Source: Mycolicibacterium nivoides | GTDB lineage: Bacteria; Actinomycetota; Actinomycetes; Mycobacteriales; Mycobacteriaceae | Length of the DNA: 64,000 nt | Reading direction: 5' to 3' | NCBI RefSeq assembly: GCF_003855255.1 | Contig: NZ_CP034072.1 | Location: 5,483,705 to 5,547,704 of the forward strand | Shown here: piece after piece, positions 34,675 through 41,873 of the stretch | Numbering within the stretch: position 1 is the first letter of the stretch | Layout: each line of letters begins with the position of its first letter | Notes under the pieces: generated by a model | Seen by the model: only the letters and a program-made list of their open reading frames with translations | Databases searched by the model: none | What the model was told of the DNA's origin: nothing | Made by a program: the position numbers and the translations under genes

Positions 34675-34938
34675 TACCGAGCACGTCACGCGCTCGATCG
34701 ATCTCGTCGGGGTCGGCGGTCGTCGGACGAGCCGCAGCTCATCGACATCTTGGTTCCAGAAATCCTGCACCCGCTCCCCGAGCTGATTCTCCGGGTCCGG
34801 GCCGAGCGGGAACCACACCGGCGCGGAGAAGCGCGGCCGGTCGGTCCTTCCCGCCACCCGCCAAGCCTCCGTGACGCGCTCACGCCGAGCGATGGTCTCG
34901 AAGTCGTACACCGTGGTTTCGAAGACATTCGGGTCAGC
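34675..34938 (-). pseudogene. Remnant of an LLM-class flavin-dependent oxidoreductase (C-terminal part)
   Basis: Within the 770-bp gene-free stretch 34674-35443, the reverse strand carries a short frame reading RVTEAWRVAGRTDRPRFSAP then VWFPLGPDPENQLG. This resembles the C-terminal region of luciferase-like monooxygenases. It jumps directly to DVDELRLV, which normally lies about 40 residues later, suggesting an internal deletion. A stop lies just upstream and no N-terminal barrel is present. The last codons run to 34651 and overlap the KSI gene. Assignment is tentative. Confidence 0.42.
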
Positions 34939-35096
34939 TCAGAACCGGATAGTGGTACCGGTACGTCCCCTTCCGAGGGGGTTCCGGCGACCACCGACGG
35001 GGTTGTTTGAACAGAATGTCGCGTTAAGGCCCTCTAGTTGGACCGCTCAGTGGGAGGCGATGATTCTCGACCGACCTGCCGTAGTACACCGGTGAC

Positions 35097-35312
35097 GTGG
35101 GCGTCCAGGATCCAGTATCGAAACCACGCGTGATCGGACGCGCCATCGGCCGCGGCGAAGTGAACCCTGATGTGGACCCCGCCGTTGTGCTCCAGATGAT
35201 GCTGGCGCCGGCCGTGTCCGTCTCTCTCTTCGAAGGGCGAGCGCTGACACACCAGGAGATCGACTCCCTCGTGATACTGGTCTGCCGCGCGACGGCACCT
35301 GCGCGCAGCTGA
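35097..35312 (+). pseudogene. Remnant of a TetR regulator (C-terminal part)
   Basis: A 71-codon frame reads IGRAIGRGEVNPDVDPAVVL then SVSLFEGRALTHQEIDSLVI. This resembles the C-terminal ligand domain of TetR proteins (RGELxPDxDPxxxxxLLxGP). No helix-turn-helix precedes it in any frame. With the neighbouring flavin-oxidoreductase remnant it marks 34.7-35.3 kb as a decay zone between two functional blocks. Confidence 0.5.
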
Positions 35313-35379
35313 GCAAACGACCGCTACGTACCTGGTGGCGTCTTGAATTCGTGTCCCGATCAGCGGTCACCTCCACGTT

Positions 35380-35389
35380 CGAAATTTCG
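35380..35389. promoter_or_regulatory. Palindrome upstream of the 35444 gene
   Basis: CGAAATTTCG (35380-35389) is a perfect 10-bp palindrome 54 bp before the start of the next gene, in otherwise non-coding sequence (35313-35443). It may be an operator for the 35444-37783 operon. Nothing else is recognisable in this stretch except AGGAG before the ATG. Confidence 0.4.
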
Positions 35390-35443
35390 CAGTGCCTCCA
35401 GACTCGAACCAGCGAGACCGCTGAAAGCCTTTAGGAGACAAGA

Positions 35444-36520
35444 ATGCTGACCGACGAACGGCGCCTCGAGCTGTCCGACATCTTGCGTCCCGCCGCCCCA
35501 CCGCGCGAGCTCACCGACATCTACACCGAAGACCAGAAGCGCAGACTGCTCGACGTCGTACACACCCAGGGCCCATGGAAGCTGATCATCGCTCAGCACT
35601 TCGCCTCGGCCGATGAGTTGATGGCCACCATGAGCGGCGCCTTTCCCGAGGGTTTCACCCCGTCACTGGACCTGTTCCTCACCCCGACGTTCCGCGGTTA
35701 CCTGGCCAACTACGGCACGGTGCTCTACCCCGAGCTGCATGACTGCTTCTACAACGCCGGCTTCATCGAGCAGGCCAAGAGCTACTGGAACGCCGAGTAC
35801 GCCAAGCCCGAAATGATGCTGTTCAACATCAACGGTCCGTGTGCCAACCGCGATCCCGGCCACCTGGACTCCCCCAGCTTCCGCGGAGTGCGCCACGAGA
35901 ACGCTCCCACCTGGTTGTGCAGCGTGATGGGCAAGTCCGGCCTGTTCACCGACTACCTGATCAAGATGGCCCAGGTGATCACCTGGTTCTCCCTCGACGA
36001 AGGTTCGGGCTTCACCTACTGGCCCGAGGGTCCGCTCAAGCCGCCTGCCCGGGTACTGCCGCCGATCAACAACCGCGGCGTCGTCGTACAGAACGAGATG
36101 ATGGTGCACCGCGGAGAAGCCAACGGCCCATTGGAGCAACAGGTTCCGGCCGGCCTGGCGTTCGACACCGTGTTCACCGGCGACCCGGCAGACCGCGATC
36201 AGTGGCTGCTGAAGAACGGCGAGGATGTCATTGCCCGCCACCACACCGACGAGCTGAGATTCCTCGTCCACTGGTCTGCCGAGGTGTTCTCCGACTACGA
36301 AGAACTCAAGAAGAACATGGACGGTTCGGACGACATCACGATCGAACGCGCCATCGGAATGATGGTCGACGATCTCAAAGACAAGGGCATCAAGCTCGAC
36401 GTACCCGGCGAGCCGTTGCACGACCCCGCGTTCATCGGTGCGCTCAACGCCGCCTACGACCTCGGTGGCCCCAGCAGCTACCCGGAAGAGGCTCCGATCT
36501 CCGCCTTTCAACTCTCCTGA
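35444..36520 (+). CDS. Uncharacterised protein with a possible HxD...H metal site
   Basis: A 358-residue soluble protein I do not recognise. It has no signal peptide or membrane segment. Two conserved-looking segments stand out: DPGHLDSPSFRG with His140-x-Asp142, and VVVQNEMMVHRGEANG with His222. The arrangement (HxD then His about 80 residues on, after a beta-rich stretch) resembles the facial triad of Fe(II)/2-oxoglutarate oxygenases, but the usual downstream Arg/Lys is not obvious. ATG at 35444 has AGGAG 7 bases upstream. It leads an operon with an SDR and an SnoaL-like protein, so it probably performs an oxidative step there; this is inference. Confidence 0.75.
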   Translation: MLTDERRLELSDILRPAAPPRELTDIYTEDQKRRLLDVVHTQGPWKLIIAQHFASADELMATMSGAFPEGFTPSLDLFLTPTFRGYLANYGTVLYPELHDCFYNAGFIEQAKSYWNAEYAKPEMMLFNINGPCANRDPGHLDSPSFRGVRHENAPTWLCSVMGKSGLFTDYLIKMAQVITWFSLDEGSGFTYWPEGPLKPPARVLPPINNRGVVVQNEMMVHRGEANGPLEQQVPAGLAFDTVFTGDPADRDQWLLKNGEDVIARHHTDELRFLVHWSAEVFSDYEELKKNMDGSDDITIERAIGMMVDDLKDKGIKLDVPGEPLHDPAFIGALNAAYDLGGPSSYPEEAPISAFQLS

Positions 36521-36537
36521 TCTCGAAGGGACATCTG

Positions 36538-37320
36538 ATGGACCGTTTCTCAGATCGTCGTGTCATCGTCACCGGCGCGGGGTCGGGTATCGGCGCGGCC
36601 ACGGTCGCCCGCCTGCTCGACGAAGGTGCGACGGTAGTCGGCTACGACATCTCCGCCGACGGCTTGGCGACGACTGCCGCGGCCGCCGAAGCTGCCGGCA
36701 CCGCCAAGCAGCTCACCACGGCCGTCCTCGACATATCGCGCGAGGAGGACGTCATCGCCGCGGTGTCGGCGGCGGTGGCCGAGTTGGGTGGTCTTGAGGT
36801 TCTGGTCAATGTGGCTGCGATGCAGACCTGTTCGCACACGCACGAAACCACTCTGGAGGAGTGGAACCGCACCTTGGCGGTCAACCTCACCGGTACCTTC
36901 CTCATGACGCGCCAGGCGCTCCCTGCTCTGCTCGAATCGGGACGAGGCGTCGTCGTGAACTTCACGTCCACCGCTGCGATGTTCGCGCACCCTTACATGG
37001 CGGCCTATGCAGCCAGTAAGGGTGGCATCCTCAGCTTCACCCACTCACTGGCACTGGAGTACTCGAAGCAAGGTCTGCGCGCGATCAACATCCAGCCGGG
37101 TGGGGTCTCCACGGCCCTGGCCAACAGCACCCTGGACAAGATGCCCGAAGGATACGACCTGGGCCTCTGGGCCAAGCAGACCCCGCTGTTGCACGGCACC
37201 GAAAGCGAAATCCTCGGGGACCCAGGCGCAGTAGCATCGGTCATCGCGATGGTCGCCTCTGATGACGGCGCGTTCATCACCGGCACCGAGATTCGCGTCG
37301 ACGGCGGAGCGCACGCCTGA
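36538..37320 (+). CDS. Short-chain dehydrogenase/reductase
   Basis: A 260-residue SDR: VTGAGSGIGAATVARL, the acidic YDISADG cap (NAD preference), NVAAMQTC in the NNAG position, VNFTSTAAM serine and YMAAYAASKGGI with Tyr-x3-Lys; C-terminal GTEIRVDGGAHA. NNAG reads NVAA, a mild departure. ATG at 36538 with AAGGG upstream; the frame open back to 35839 runs through the preceding gene. It sits 17 bp after the 35444 gene. Confidence 0.9.
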   Translation: MDRFSDRRVIVTGAGSGIGAATVARLLDEGATVVGYDISADGLATTAAAAEAAGTAKQLTTAVLDISREEDVIAAVSAAVAELGGLEVLVNVAAMQTCSHTHETTLEEWNRTLAVNLTGTFLMTRQALPALLESGRGVVVNFTSTAAMFAHPYMAAYAASKGGILSFTHSLALEYSKQGLRAINIQPGGVSTALANSTLDKMPEGYDLGLWAKQTPLLHGTESEILGDPGAVASVIAMVASDDGAFITGTEIRVDGGAHA

Positions 37321-37339
37321 GCAGTGGAAGGAATTTGGC

Positions 37340-37783
37340 ATGGATTCAGTCGCCCTGAGAGTGATGCGCGATGAGCGAGACATCGAACGGGCACTGAATC
37401 TGTTTGCCCGCGCCATGGACAACCGGGACTGGGCAGCGATGGCCGCGATCCTGGCCGATGACATCGAAGGAGATTTCGGCACCGGACGCCTGGTGGGCAT
37501 TGCCGCGATCGTCGACATGATTCGCGGATTCCTCGACAGTTGTGGCCCTACCCAACATCTGTTGGGAAACATCATCATCGACGTCGTCGACGACAACGCC
37601 ACAAGCGAGGCCTACGTCCGCGACGTCCACCTGAATGCGGCCGGCGACCCGTCAACCCGCTTCTACACGCTGGGCGACTACCACGACACCTGGCGGCGGG
37701 ACAATGATGGCCGTTGGCGCATCACCGAACGCATCAAGGCCAACCGTGCGTATGTGGGTCCGCTGGAAATCTTTGGTAGTTAA
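37340..37783 (+). CDS. SnoaL-like (NTF2-fold) protein
   Basis: A 147-residue NTF2-fold protein of the SnoaL_4 / bile-acid dehydratase-like shape: RALNLFARAMDNRDWAAMAAI, DDIEGDFGTGRLVG, TQHLLGNIII and a final DTWRRDNDGRWRITERI. The paired Asp and His positions fit dehydratase or isomerase relatives but I cannot confirm the triad. ATG at 37340 has AAGGA 8 bases upstream. Last gene of the 35444-37783 operon; convergent with TetR. Confidence 0.78.
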   Translation: MDSVALRVMRDERDIERALNLFARAMDNRDWAAMAAILADDIEGDFGTGRLVGIAAIVDMIRGFLDSCGPTQHLLGNIIIDVVDDNATSEAYVRDVHLNAAGDPSTRFYTLGDYHDTWRRDNDGRWRITERIKANRAYVGPLEIFGS

Positions 37784-37809
37784 CTGATTTCCGTCCGCAT
37801 CAATTGCGG

Positions 37810-38424
37810 TCAGCCCTGTTTCGACAGAATCGGCAAGGCCCCCACAACCATCTGCATGCCAACCTGCAACGCGGCTCGGAGTCCGGCGAAGTCACCGTCC
37901 GCGACCCAGCGCACATAGGCGTGTCTACACACCTGAATTGCCAACTGTGCTGGTAATTCTCGCGTGTTCGGATTGTTGCCCAGGTCGAACCGGGCCGCCA
38001 AGAACTCGGTAATCGGGCCGACGAGGTCTTGCCCCCAGTCCAACCAGCGCAGCCGGTACTGGGGGTCGTTGACCACCAACGACATGAACGTACGGTCAAA
38101 CTCGACCGTTCCCCGGTTGGGGACTTCGGTGCTGAACGCCTCGACCAGCGACTCGACAACATCGCCGTGCGGTTCAGCGTGCGCAAGCATCTCGACACTC
38201 AGTGTTCCGAAACGGCGAAACAACGGCAGGACCACATCCTCCTTCACCGGAAAGTGCCGGTGAAATGTGCGCGGCGCAATGCCGGCCGCGGTACAGATCC
38301 GGTCCACAGTGACCGAGGTCGAACCTTCTGCGAGGAAGAGATCGCGTGCGGCGAGCGCGATGTCAAATCGAAGCTCTTCGGCGCGCCGCTCACTCAGCGT
38401 CGCCGGCTTGCTGACCATCTCCAT
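37810..38424 (-). CDS. TetR-family transcriptional regulator
   Basis: A 204-residue regulator with an N-terminal helix-turn-helix (SVTVDRICTAAGIAPRTFHRHFPVKEDVVL) and a helical ligand domain. It is divergent from the unrecognised gene at 38624 across 199 bp that contain a near-perfect palindrome (38563-38589), its probable operator. It also faces the end of the 35444-37783 operon. Confidence 0.9.
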   Translation of the reverse strand: MEMVSKPATLSERRAEELRFDIALAARDLFLAEGSTSVTVDRICTAAGIAPRTFHRHFPVKEDVVLPLFRRFGTLSVEMLAHAEPHGDVVESLVEAFSTEVPNRGTVEFDRTFMSLVVNDPQYRLRWLDWGQDLVGPITEFLAARFDLGNNPNTRELPAQLAIQVCRHAYVRWVADGDFAGLRAALQVGMQMVVGALPILSKQG

Positions 38425-38562
38425 CTGCGATTCCTCCCTTCTGAACAGCGCATTCGATCATATCGGCGGTGAGCGCCTGTTAAGGCTCACAGCTCGACGC
38501 ACCTCCCGGTGACCGGGAATCGGCGAGGGTCCGTTGGACGTCCGCCATTAACTTCCCATTGT

Positions 38563-38589
38563 CAGATTCTGCCATATGGGCAGAATCTG
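38563..38589. promoter_or_regulatory. 11-bp-arm inverted repeat, probable TetR operator
   Basis: CAGATTCTGCC (38563-38573) and GGCAGAATCTG (38579-38589) are exact reverse complements around ATATG. The site lies 34 bp before the GTG of the 38624 gene and in the promoter region of the divergent TetR gene, the expected place for a TetR operator. Confidence 0.75.
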
Positions 38590-38623
38590 CCACCGATTCG
38601 TGGCAGCCACTTAGGAGGAATCC

Positions 38624-39553
38624 GTGACAACCGAAACCGACGAATACACCGTTGAGGGCGAGGAACTCAACTACGACGACTACACCCACGAATTCATGGG
38701 CAAGGTCGGAAACATCCAGGACTTTTCGCGCGACTTTCTTCTCGGCCTGGCCCGAGTGTTCGAAGATGTCTTGAACTTTGTCCCCTACGCCCACGTCAAG
38801 ATCTATTCAGAGAAGGTCGGCATCAACACCGCCATGGACGTTGCCGCCGACGTTTCCAGGGCAGGAATGCGACAGGTAATGCCAATGGGACGCTTCATCG
38901 CGCCACCTGGATGGGACTGGAAGAACGCGCAGTACCAGGCCATCCCGTTCGATGTTCAGACCGAGGACCTGACAAAGCCGGCGTTGATCCGGTTGATCAA
39001 GACCTACTGGGACCAGTACCTCAAGGGCCACAACTACTTCATCGACCAGTGGACGAAGATCCTCCCAGAGGAGGAGGTCTGGCTCGGGTTACCTGACATG
39101 TACCAGCTCATCATCGACTACCAGTACCCGAAGCTTGCGAAGGTCTTCAAGATCGAGCCTGTGCACGTCGTCGACTTCCTCAAGCTGGCGGTACTGAGCA
39201 TCGACGGAACCTTGGGCTACGGCGGCGAGTACATCGTGTACAACCCCGACCACGTCGTCCTGAACATGCGTCGGTGCGAGGTGCTCCAGAAATACACCGA
39301 TGAGGGCCTCTACCCACCGGCGCGGGCATGGATGAATTGCACCTTCGAGCAACGCATCTCAGCTCCGTTCTTCCCAGGTTGCAAGCTCGCCATCAACCTG
39401 CCGCCCAAGGACTTCAAGTTCGCCGACGGCGAGCCCTTCTGCGTGTGGACCTATACCCGAGGAGACGAGAACCACGCGGCCGCAGCTGCCGCGCCAGACC
39501 CCCGCGCCAGCGCGATGAAGAAGCTCCCGATCATGCCGGTGTCGTCTACGTAG
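38624..39553 (+). CDS. Uncharacterised protein under probable TetR control
   Basis: A 309-residue protein I do not recognise. The N-terminus is acidic (EGEELNYDDYTHEF) and the middle is helical and aromatic-rich (WDQYLKGHNYFIDQWTKIL). The C-terminal part has RRCEV, WMNCTFEQ, FPGCKLAI and FCVWTYTRG. This cysteine-bearing end faintly resembles small-molecule-binding V4R/ATC-hydrolase-like domains, but I would not assign it. No signal peptide. The start is GTG at 38624 with an excellent TAGGAGGAA 5 bases upstream. GC is visibly lower than in neighbours. A strong terminator follows at 39564-39603, so it forms a single-gene unit. Confidence 0.72.
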   Translation: MTTETDEYTVEGEELNYDDYTHEFMGKVGNIQDFSRDFLLGLARVFEDVLNFVPYAHVKIYSEKVGINTAMDVAADVSRAGMRQVMPMGRFIAPPGWDWKNAQYQAIPFDVQTEDLTKPALIRLIKTYWDQYLKGHNYFIDQWTKILPEEEVWLGLPDMYQLIIDYQYPKLAKVFKIEPVHVVDFLKLAVLSIDGTLGYGGEYIVYNPDHVVLNMRRCEVLQKYTDEGLYPPARAWMNCTFEQRISAPFFPGCKLAINLPPKDFKFADGEPFCVWTYTRGDENHAAAAAAPDPRASAMKKLPIMPVSST

Positions 39554-39563
39554 GAACCCTGCG

Positions 39564-39603
39564 GTGCCCCAGTCGCCGCGCAATGCCTCGGCGACTGGGG
39601 CAC
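39564..39603 (+). terminator. Strong 15-bp-stem hairpin after the 38624 gene
   Basis: GTGCCCCAGTCGCCG (39564-39578) and CGGCGACTGGGGCAC (39589-39603) pair perfectly around a 10-base loop, 10 bp after the stop codon. No T-run follows, which is common for mycobacterial terminators. Confidence 0.75.
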
Positions 39604-39700
39604 TGTGCAGTGCAACATGTGTAATGCAATCCGACTTCGAGTGCCCGGTCAGCGAGAGCACGGCTGCTCAATCGCTTGAGCCGAACCTAGTGTTGACACC

Positions 39701-40327
39701 GTGAGGTCATCTGAATTGAAGGTGGAGACGACGTTTTGCCTCCCGGCTGCAGAAGTATGCTCGGGGACAACAGAACTCACACCGCGCCGGATGGCCCGTC
39801 GCGAGCGGATCGTCAATGCCGCGATGTCACTGGCCCTCCAGGGCTACGACGCATGCCAGATCCGCACAGTCGCCGCGACGGCAGGCATGTCCGCCAGCAC
39901 TGTGTACCAATACTTCCCATCGAAGGACGACCTGCTGCTCGCATGTTTTTTCGAATGGCTGTGGGATTTCGAAACTGAGTATCGTTGCGGCACCAGCAAC
40001 ACGGATCCATTTCAGCGTCTGCTGCAGGTTTCCCTTGCACTCACCGGCAGGCTCTGCTCCTCGCCACAATTCGCCGAAGCCATGATTCGCCCGTACCTCT
40101 ATGCCGACGGCGCTGCTGCGACCCAGGCCGACCTGGTGCGACGGCAGACCGTTCGGATCTTTGTTGGTGCCGTCGGAGGCGAAAATTCGGCAACGAGGGA
40201 GATCGGCGCTGCCGAAATCCTCTCCGACGTCTGGATGTCCAATGTCGCCGCATTCGCTCAGCAGCGCATCGCGGTGGCGGAACTGTCAGAACGGATCGCC
40301 CGTACCGTCGGCCTCCTGAAGGGGTAG
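39701..40327 (+). CDS. KstR-like TetR regulator
   Basis: A 208-residue TetR protein. The helix-turn-helix segment ARRERIVNAAMSLALQGYDA, with STVYQYFPSKDDLL, and the C-terminal ILSDVWMSNVAAF resemble KstR, the cholesterol-catabolism repressor (whose end I recall as VISDVWLSNLLAW). GTG at 39701 is the longest start; ATG at 39791 begins right at the conserved ARRERI. A TTGACA lies at 39693. It converges with the small gene downstream of kshA. A link to steroid-derived CoA ligands is inferred from the KstR resemblance and kshA/kstD neighbours. Confidence 0.82.
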   Translation: MRSSELKVETTFCLPAAEVCSGTTELTPRRMARRERIVNAAMSLALQGYDACQIRTVAATAGMSASTVYQYFPSKDDLLLACFFEWLWDFETEYRCGTSNTDPFQRLLQVSLALTGRLCSSPQFAEAMIRPYLYADGAAATQADLVRRQTVRIFVGAVGGENSATREIGAAEILSDVWMSNVAAFAQQRIAVAELSERIARTVGLLKG

Positions 40328-40344
40328 CCGACGGTCTCCGGGCT

Positions 40345-40629
40345 TCACGACGTCTCGTCGACGACCCTCAACGCTCCCGAACTCACTGCGTCGACGATGG
40401 AAACACCCAAAGCCGAGCAGGCGAGGAACAAACCGTGCCCACCGTCGCCGACCAACTGTGCCGCTGTGCAACGCTCTTCGCAGCGGGCCAGGGCAGTACC
40501 GGTCCACTGAACGCTGGTCTGGTTCCAGCTGCTCTTGCGCACCTCGACACCGGCGCCACAGCGCGCGCACGTCACCGGCGTCATCGGCGCATCGTCGAGG
40601 CGATTGTCCGGGCGCACAGCCATTCTCAC
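40345..40629 (-). CDS. Small Cys-rich protein coupled to KshA
   Basis: A 94-residue protein whose GTG at 40629 overlaps the kshA stop (GTGA). It has a CxxC pair (Cys21, Cys24), a CxxxC pair (Cys50, Cys54) and Cys71, which could bind zinc or an iron-sulfur cluster. It is not a plant-type or classic bacterial ferredoxin by pattern. Tight coupling to a Rieske oxygenase suggests a role in assembly, stability or electron delivery, but nothing in the sequence proves this. ATG at 40623 is an alternative start. Confidence 0.65.
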   Translation of the reverse strand: MRMAVRPDNRLDDAPMTPVTCARCGAGVEVRKSSWNQTSVQWTGTALARCEERCTAAQLVGDGGHGLFLACSALGVSIVDAVSSGALRVVDETS

Positions 40630-41771
40630 CCCACCGGGCCGGCGGCCGCGGTCCGGGCAGCCAGATTGGCTTCGACTTCCCTCATCCAGGCCTCGTACGG
40701 GCGGGTGGTGTCCAGCTCGAACTCAAAGCGGTCCACCATGTCCGGCGCGACGTCCGCCGCATCGACATAGAACTGCTCGTACCAGCGCCTCAGCTGATAC
40801 ACCGGGCCGTCCTCTTCGACCAGTAGCGGATTGTCGATCCGGGTCTTGTTGCGCCAGATCTCGACGTCCTGTTCGAATCCCATCTTGACGAAGTCGCCGA
40901 GCGCGATCGCGGTCTCCATGGCGAGTTCCTCCGGCATCGCCGCGTTCTTCTCCACCACGATGCCGTACTGCAACACAAAAGAATTGGCGTCGATCGGGTA
41001 GTGGCAGTTGATCAGGACCGTGCGCTGATCGAACTCCTGGTAGTGATAGGTCAGATCGTCGATCATGAACGACGGACCATGGTAGGCGGCCAGTGAGGTG
41101 GTGCCGAGCAGCTTGGACCCCTCGGGGTCGCCGATATCCGGTCGGCCCGCACTCTTCATGTACTGAGTCGCGACTTGACCTTCGAAAATGTTCTTGAAGT
41201 GCGTGGGAAGCGAACCGTGGATGTAGAAGAAATGCGCCATGTCGACGACGTTGTCGATGATCTCGCGGCAGTTTGTGTTGACGACCGTGGTGTACCAGTG
41301 CCATTCGGTCCAACCGTCGCTGGTGGCCCCCTCGATGCGCGGAATAGTCACATCCGCCGGCGGCGGCTTGCGCTCGGGGTCATTCCAGACGAACAGCATG
41401 CCGTCCTGCTCCAGCGTGGGCCAGGCCGCGGTTCGCGCCAATCGCGGGGTGCGCTTGCTGTAGGGCACCATCTTGCAGCGGCCGTCGCCACCCCAGCGCC
41501 AATCGTGGAACGGGCAGGCGATCTCGTTGCCCTTCACCGTTCCCTGCGACAGGTCTCCGCCCATGTGCCGGCAGTACCCGTCGAGCACGTTGATGGCGCC
41601 ATCCTCCCCCCGGAACACCACCAGCTTCTGCCCGAAGGCGTTGATCTGGTGCGGCTTTCCATCACCGAAATCGCGCACCAACCCCAGGCAGTGCCAGCCT
41701 CGGGCGAATCTGGTGGGTGCCGAACCGGCCTCGATCAATCGAATCTCGTCGGCATCTGCGTGCGTCGTCAT
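40626..41771 (-). CDS. kshA: 3-ketosteroid 9alpha-hydroxylase oxygenase (KshA, Rieske)
   Basis: A 381-residue Rieske non-haem iron oxygenase. The Rieske ligands are Cys67-x-His69 (YCRHMGG) and Cys86-x2-His89 (CPFHDW). The mononuclear iron site has DNVVDMAHFFYIH (His180, His185) and Asp302 (EQDVEIWRNK). These segments and the length match KshA (about 386 aa), which hydroxylates C9 of 3-ketosteroids using electrons from KshB; a KshB-type reductase is at 2015-3079. It is divergent from kstD with 102 bp between, as expected for the paired 9alpha-hydroxylation / 1(2)-dehydrogenation that opens ring B. The true steroid may differ from that of core KshA. Confidence 0.9.
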   Translation of the reverse strand: MTTHADADEIRLIEAGSAPTRFARGWHCLGLVRDFGDGKPHQINAFGQKLVVFRGEDGAINVLDGYCRHMGGDLSQGTVKGNEIACPFHDWRWGGDGRCKMVPYSKRTPRLARTAAWPTLEQDGMLFVWNDPERKPPPADVTIPRIEGATSDGWTEWHWYTTVVNTNCREIIDNVVDMAHFFYIHGSLPTHFKNIFEGQVATQYMKSAGRPDIGDPEGSKLLGTTSLAAYHGPSFMIDDLTYHYQEFDQRTVLINCHYPIDANSFVLQYGIVVEKNAAMPEELAMETAIALGDFVKMGFEQDVEIWRNKTRIDNPLLVEEDGPVYQLRRWYEQFYVDAADVAPDMVDRFEFELDTTRPYEAWMREVEANLAARTAAAGPVG

Positions 41772-41811
41772 GGCCCCATTGAACTGCGGTGACGGACAGG
41801 CGGGAAGGTCA

Positions 41812-41827
41812 CTGTTCCGCTCAACAG
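41812..41827. promoter_or_regulatory. Inverted repeat between kshA and kstD
   Basis: CTGTT-N6-AACAG (41812-41827) sits in the 102-bp divergent gap. KstR sites as I recall are AAC/GTT inverted repeats, and this has GTT...AAC in the opposite order, so it is not a clear KstR box. It may serve another regulator such as the adjacent TetR. Confidence 0.3.
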
Positions 41828-41873
41828 GAGACCGGAATCAACTTTGCCGGTTGTCGCCCTATCGTCTTCCGTC

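Noticed and set aside
35839..36537. Extension of the SDR to a 493-residue fusion
   Set aside because: The first 233 codons are a shadow of the unrecognised 35444 gene; the SDR motif begins right after ATG 36538.
41812..41827. KstR box between kshA and kstD
   Set aside because: The half-site order (GTT...AAC) is opposite to the AAC...GTT order I remember for KstR, so I list it only as a weak inverted repeat.
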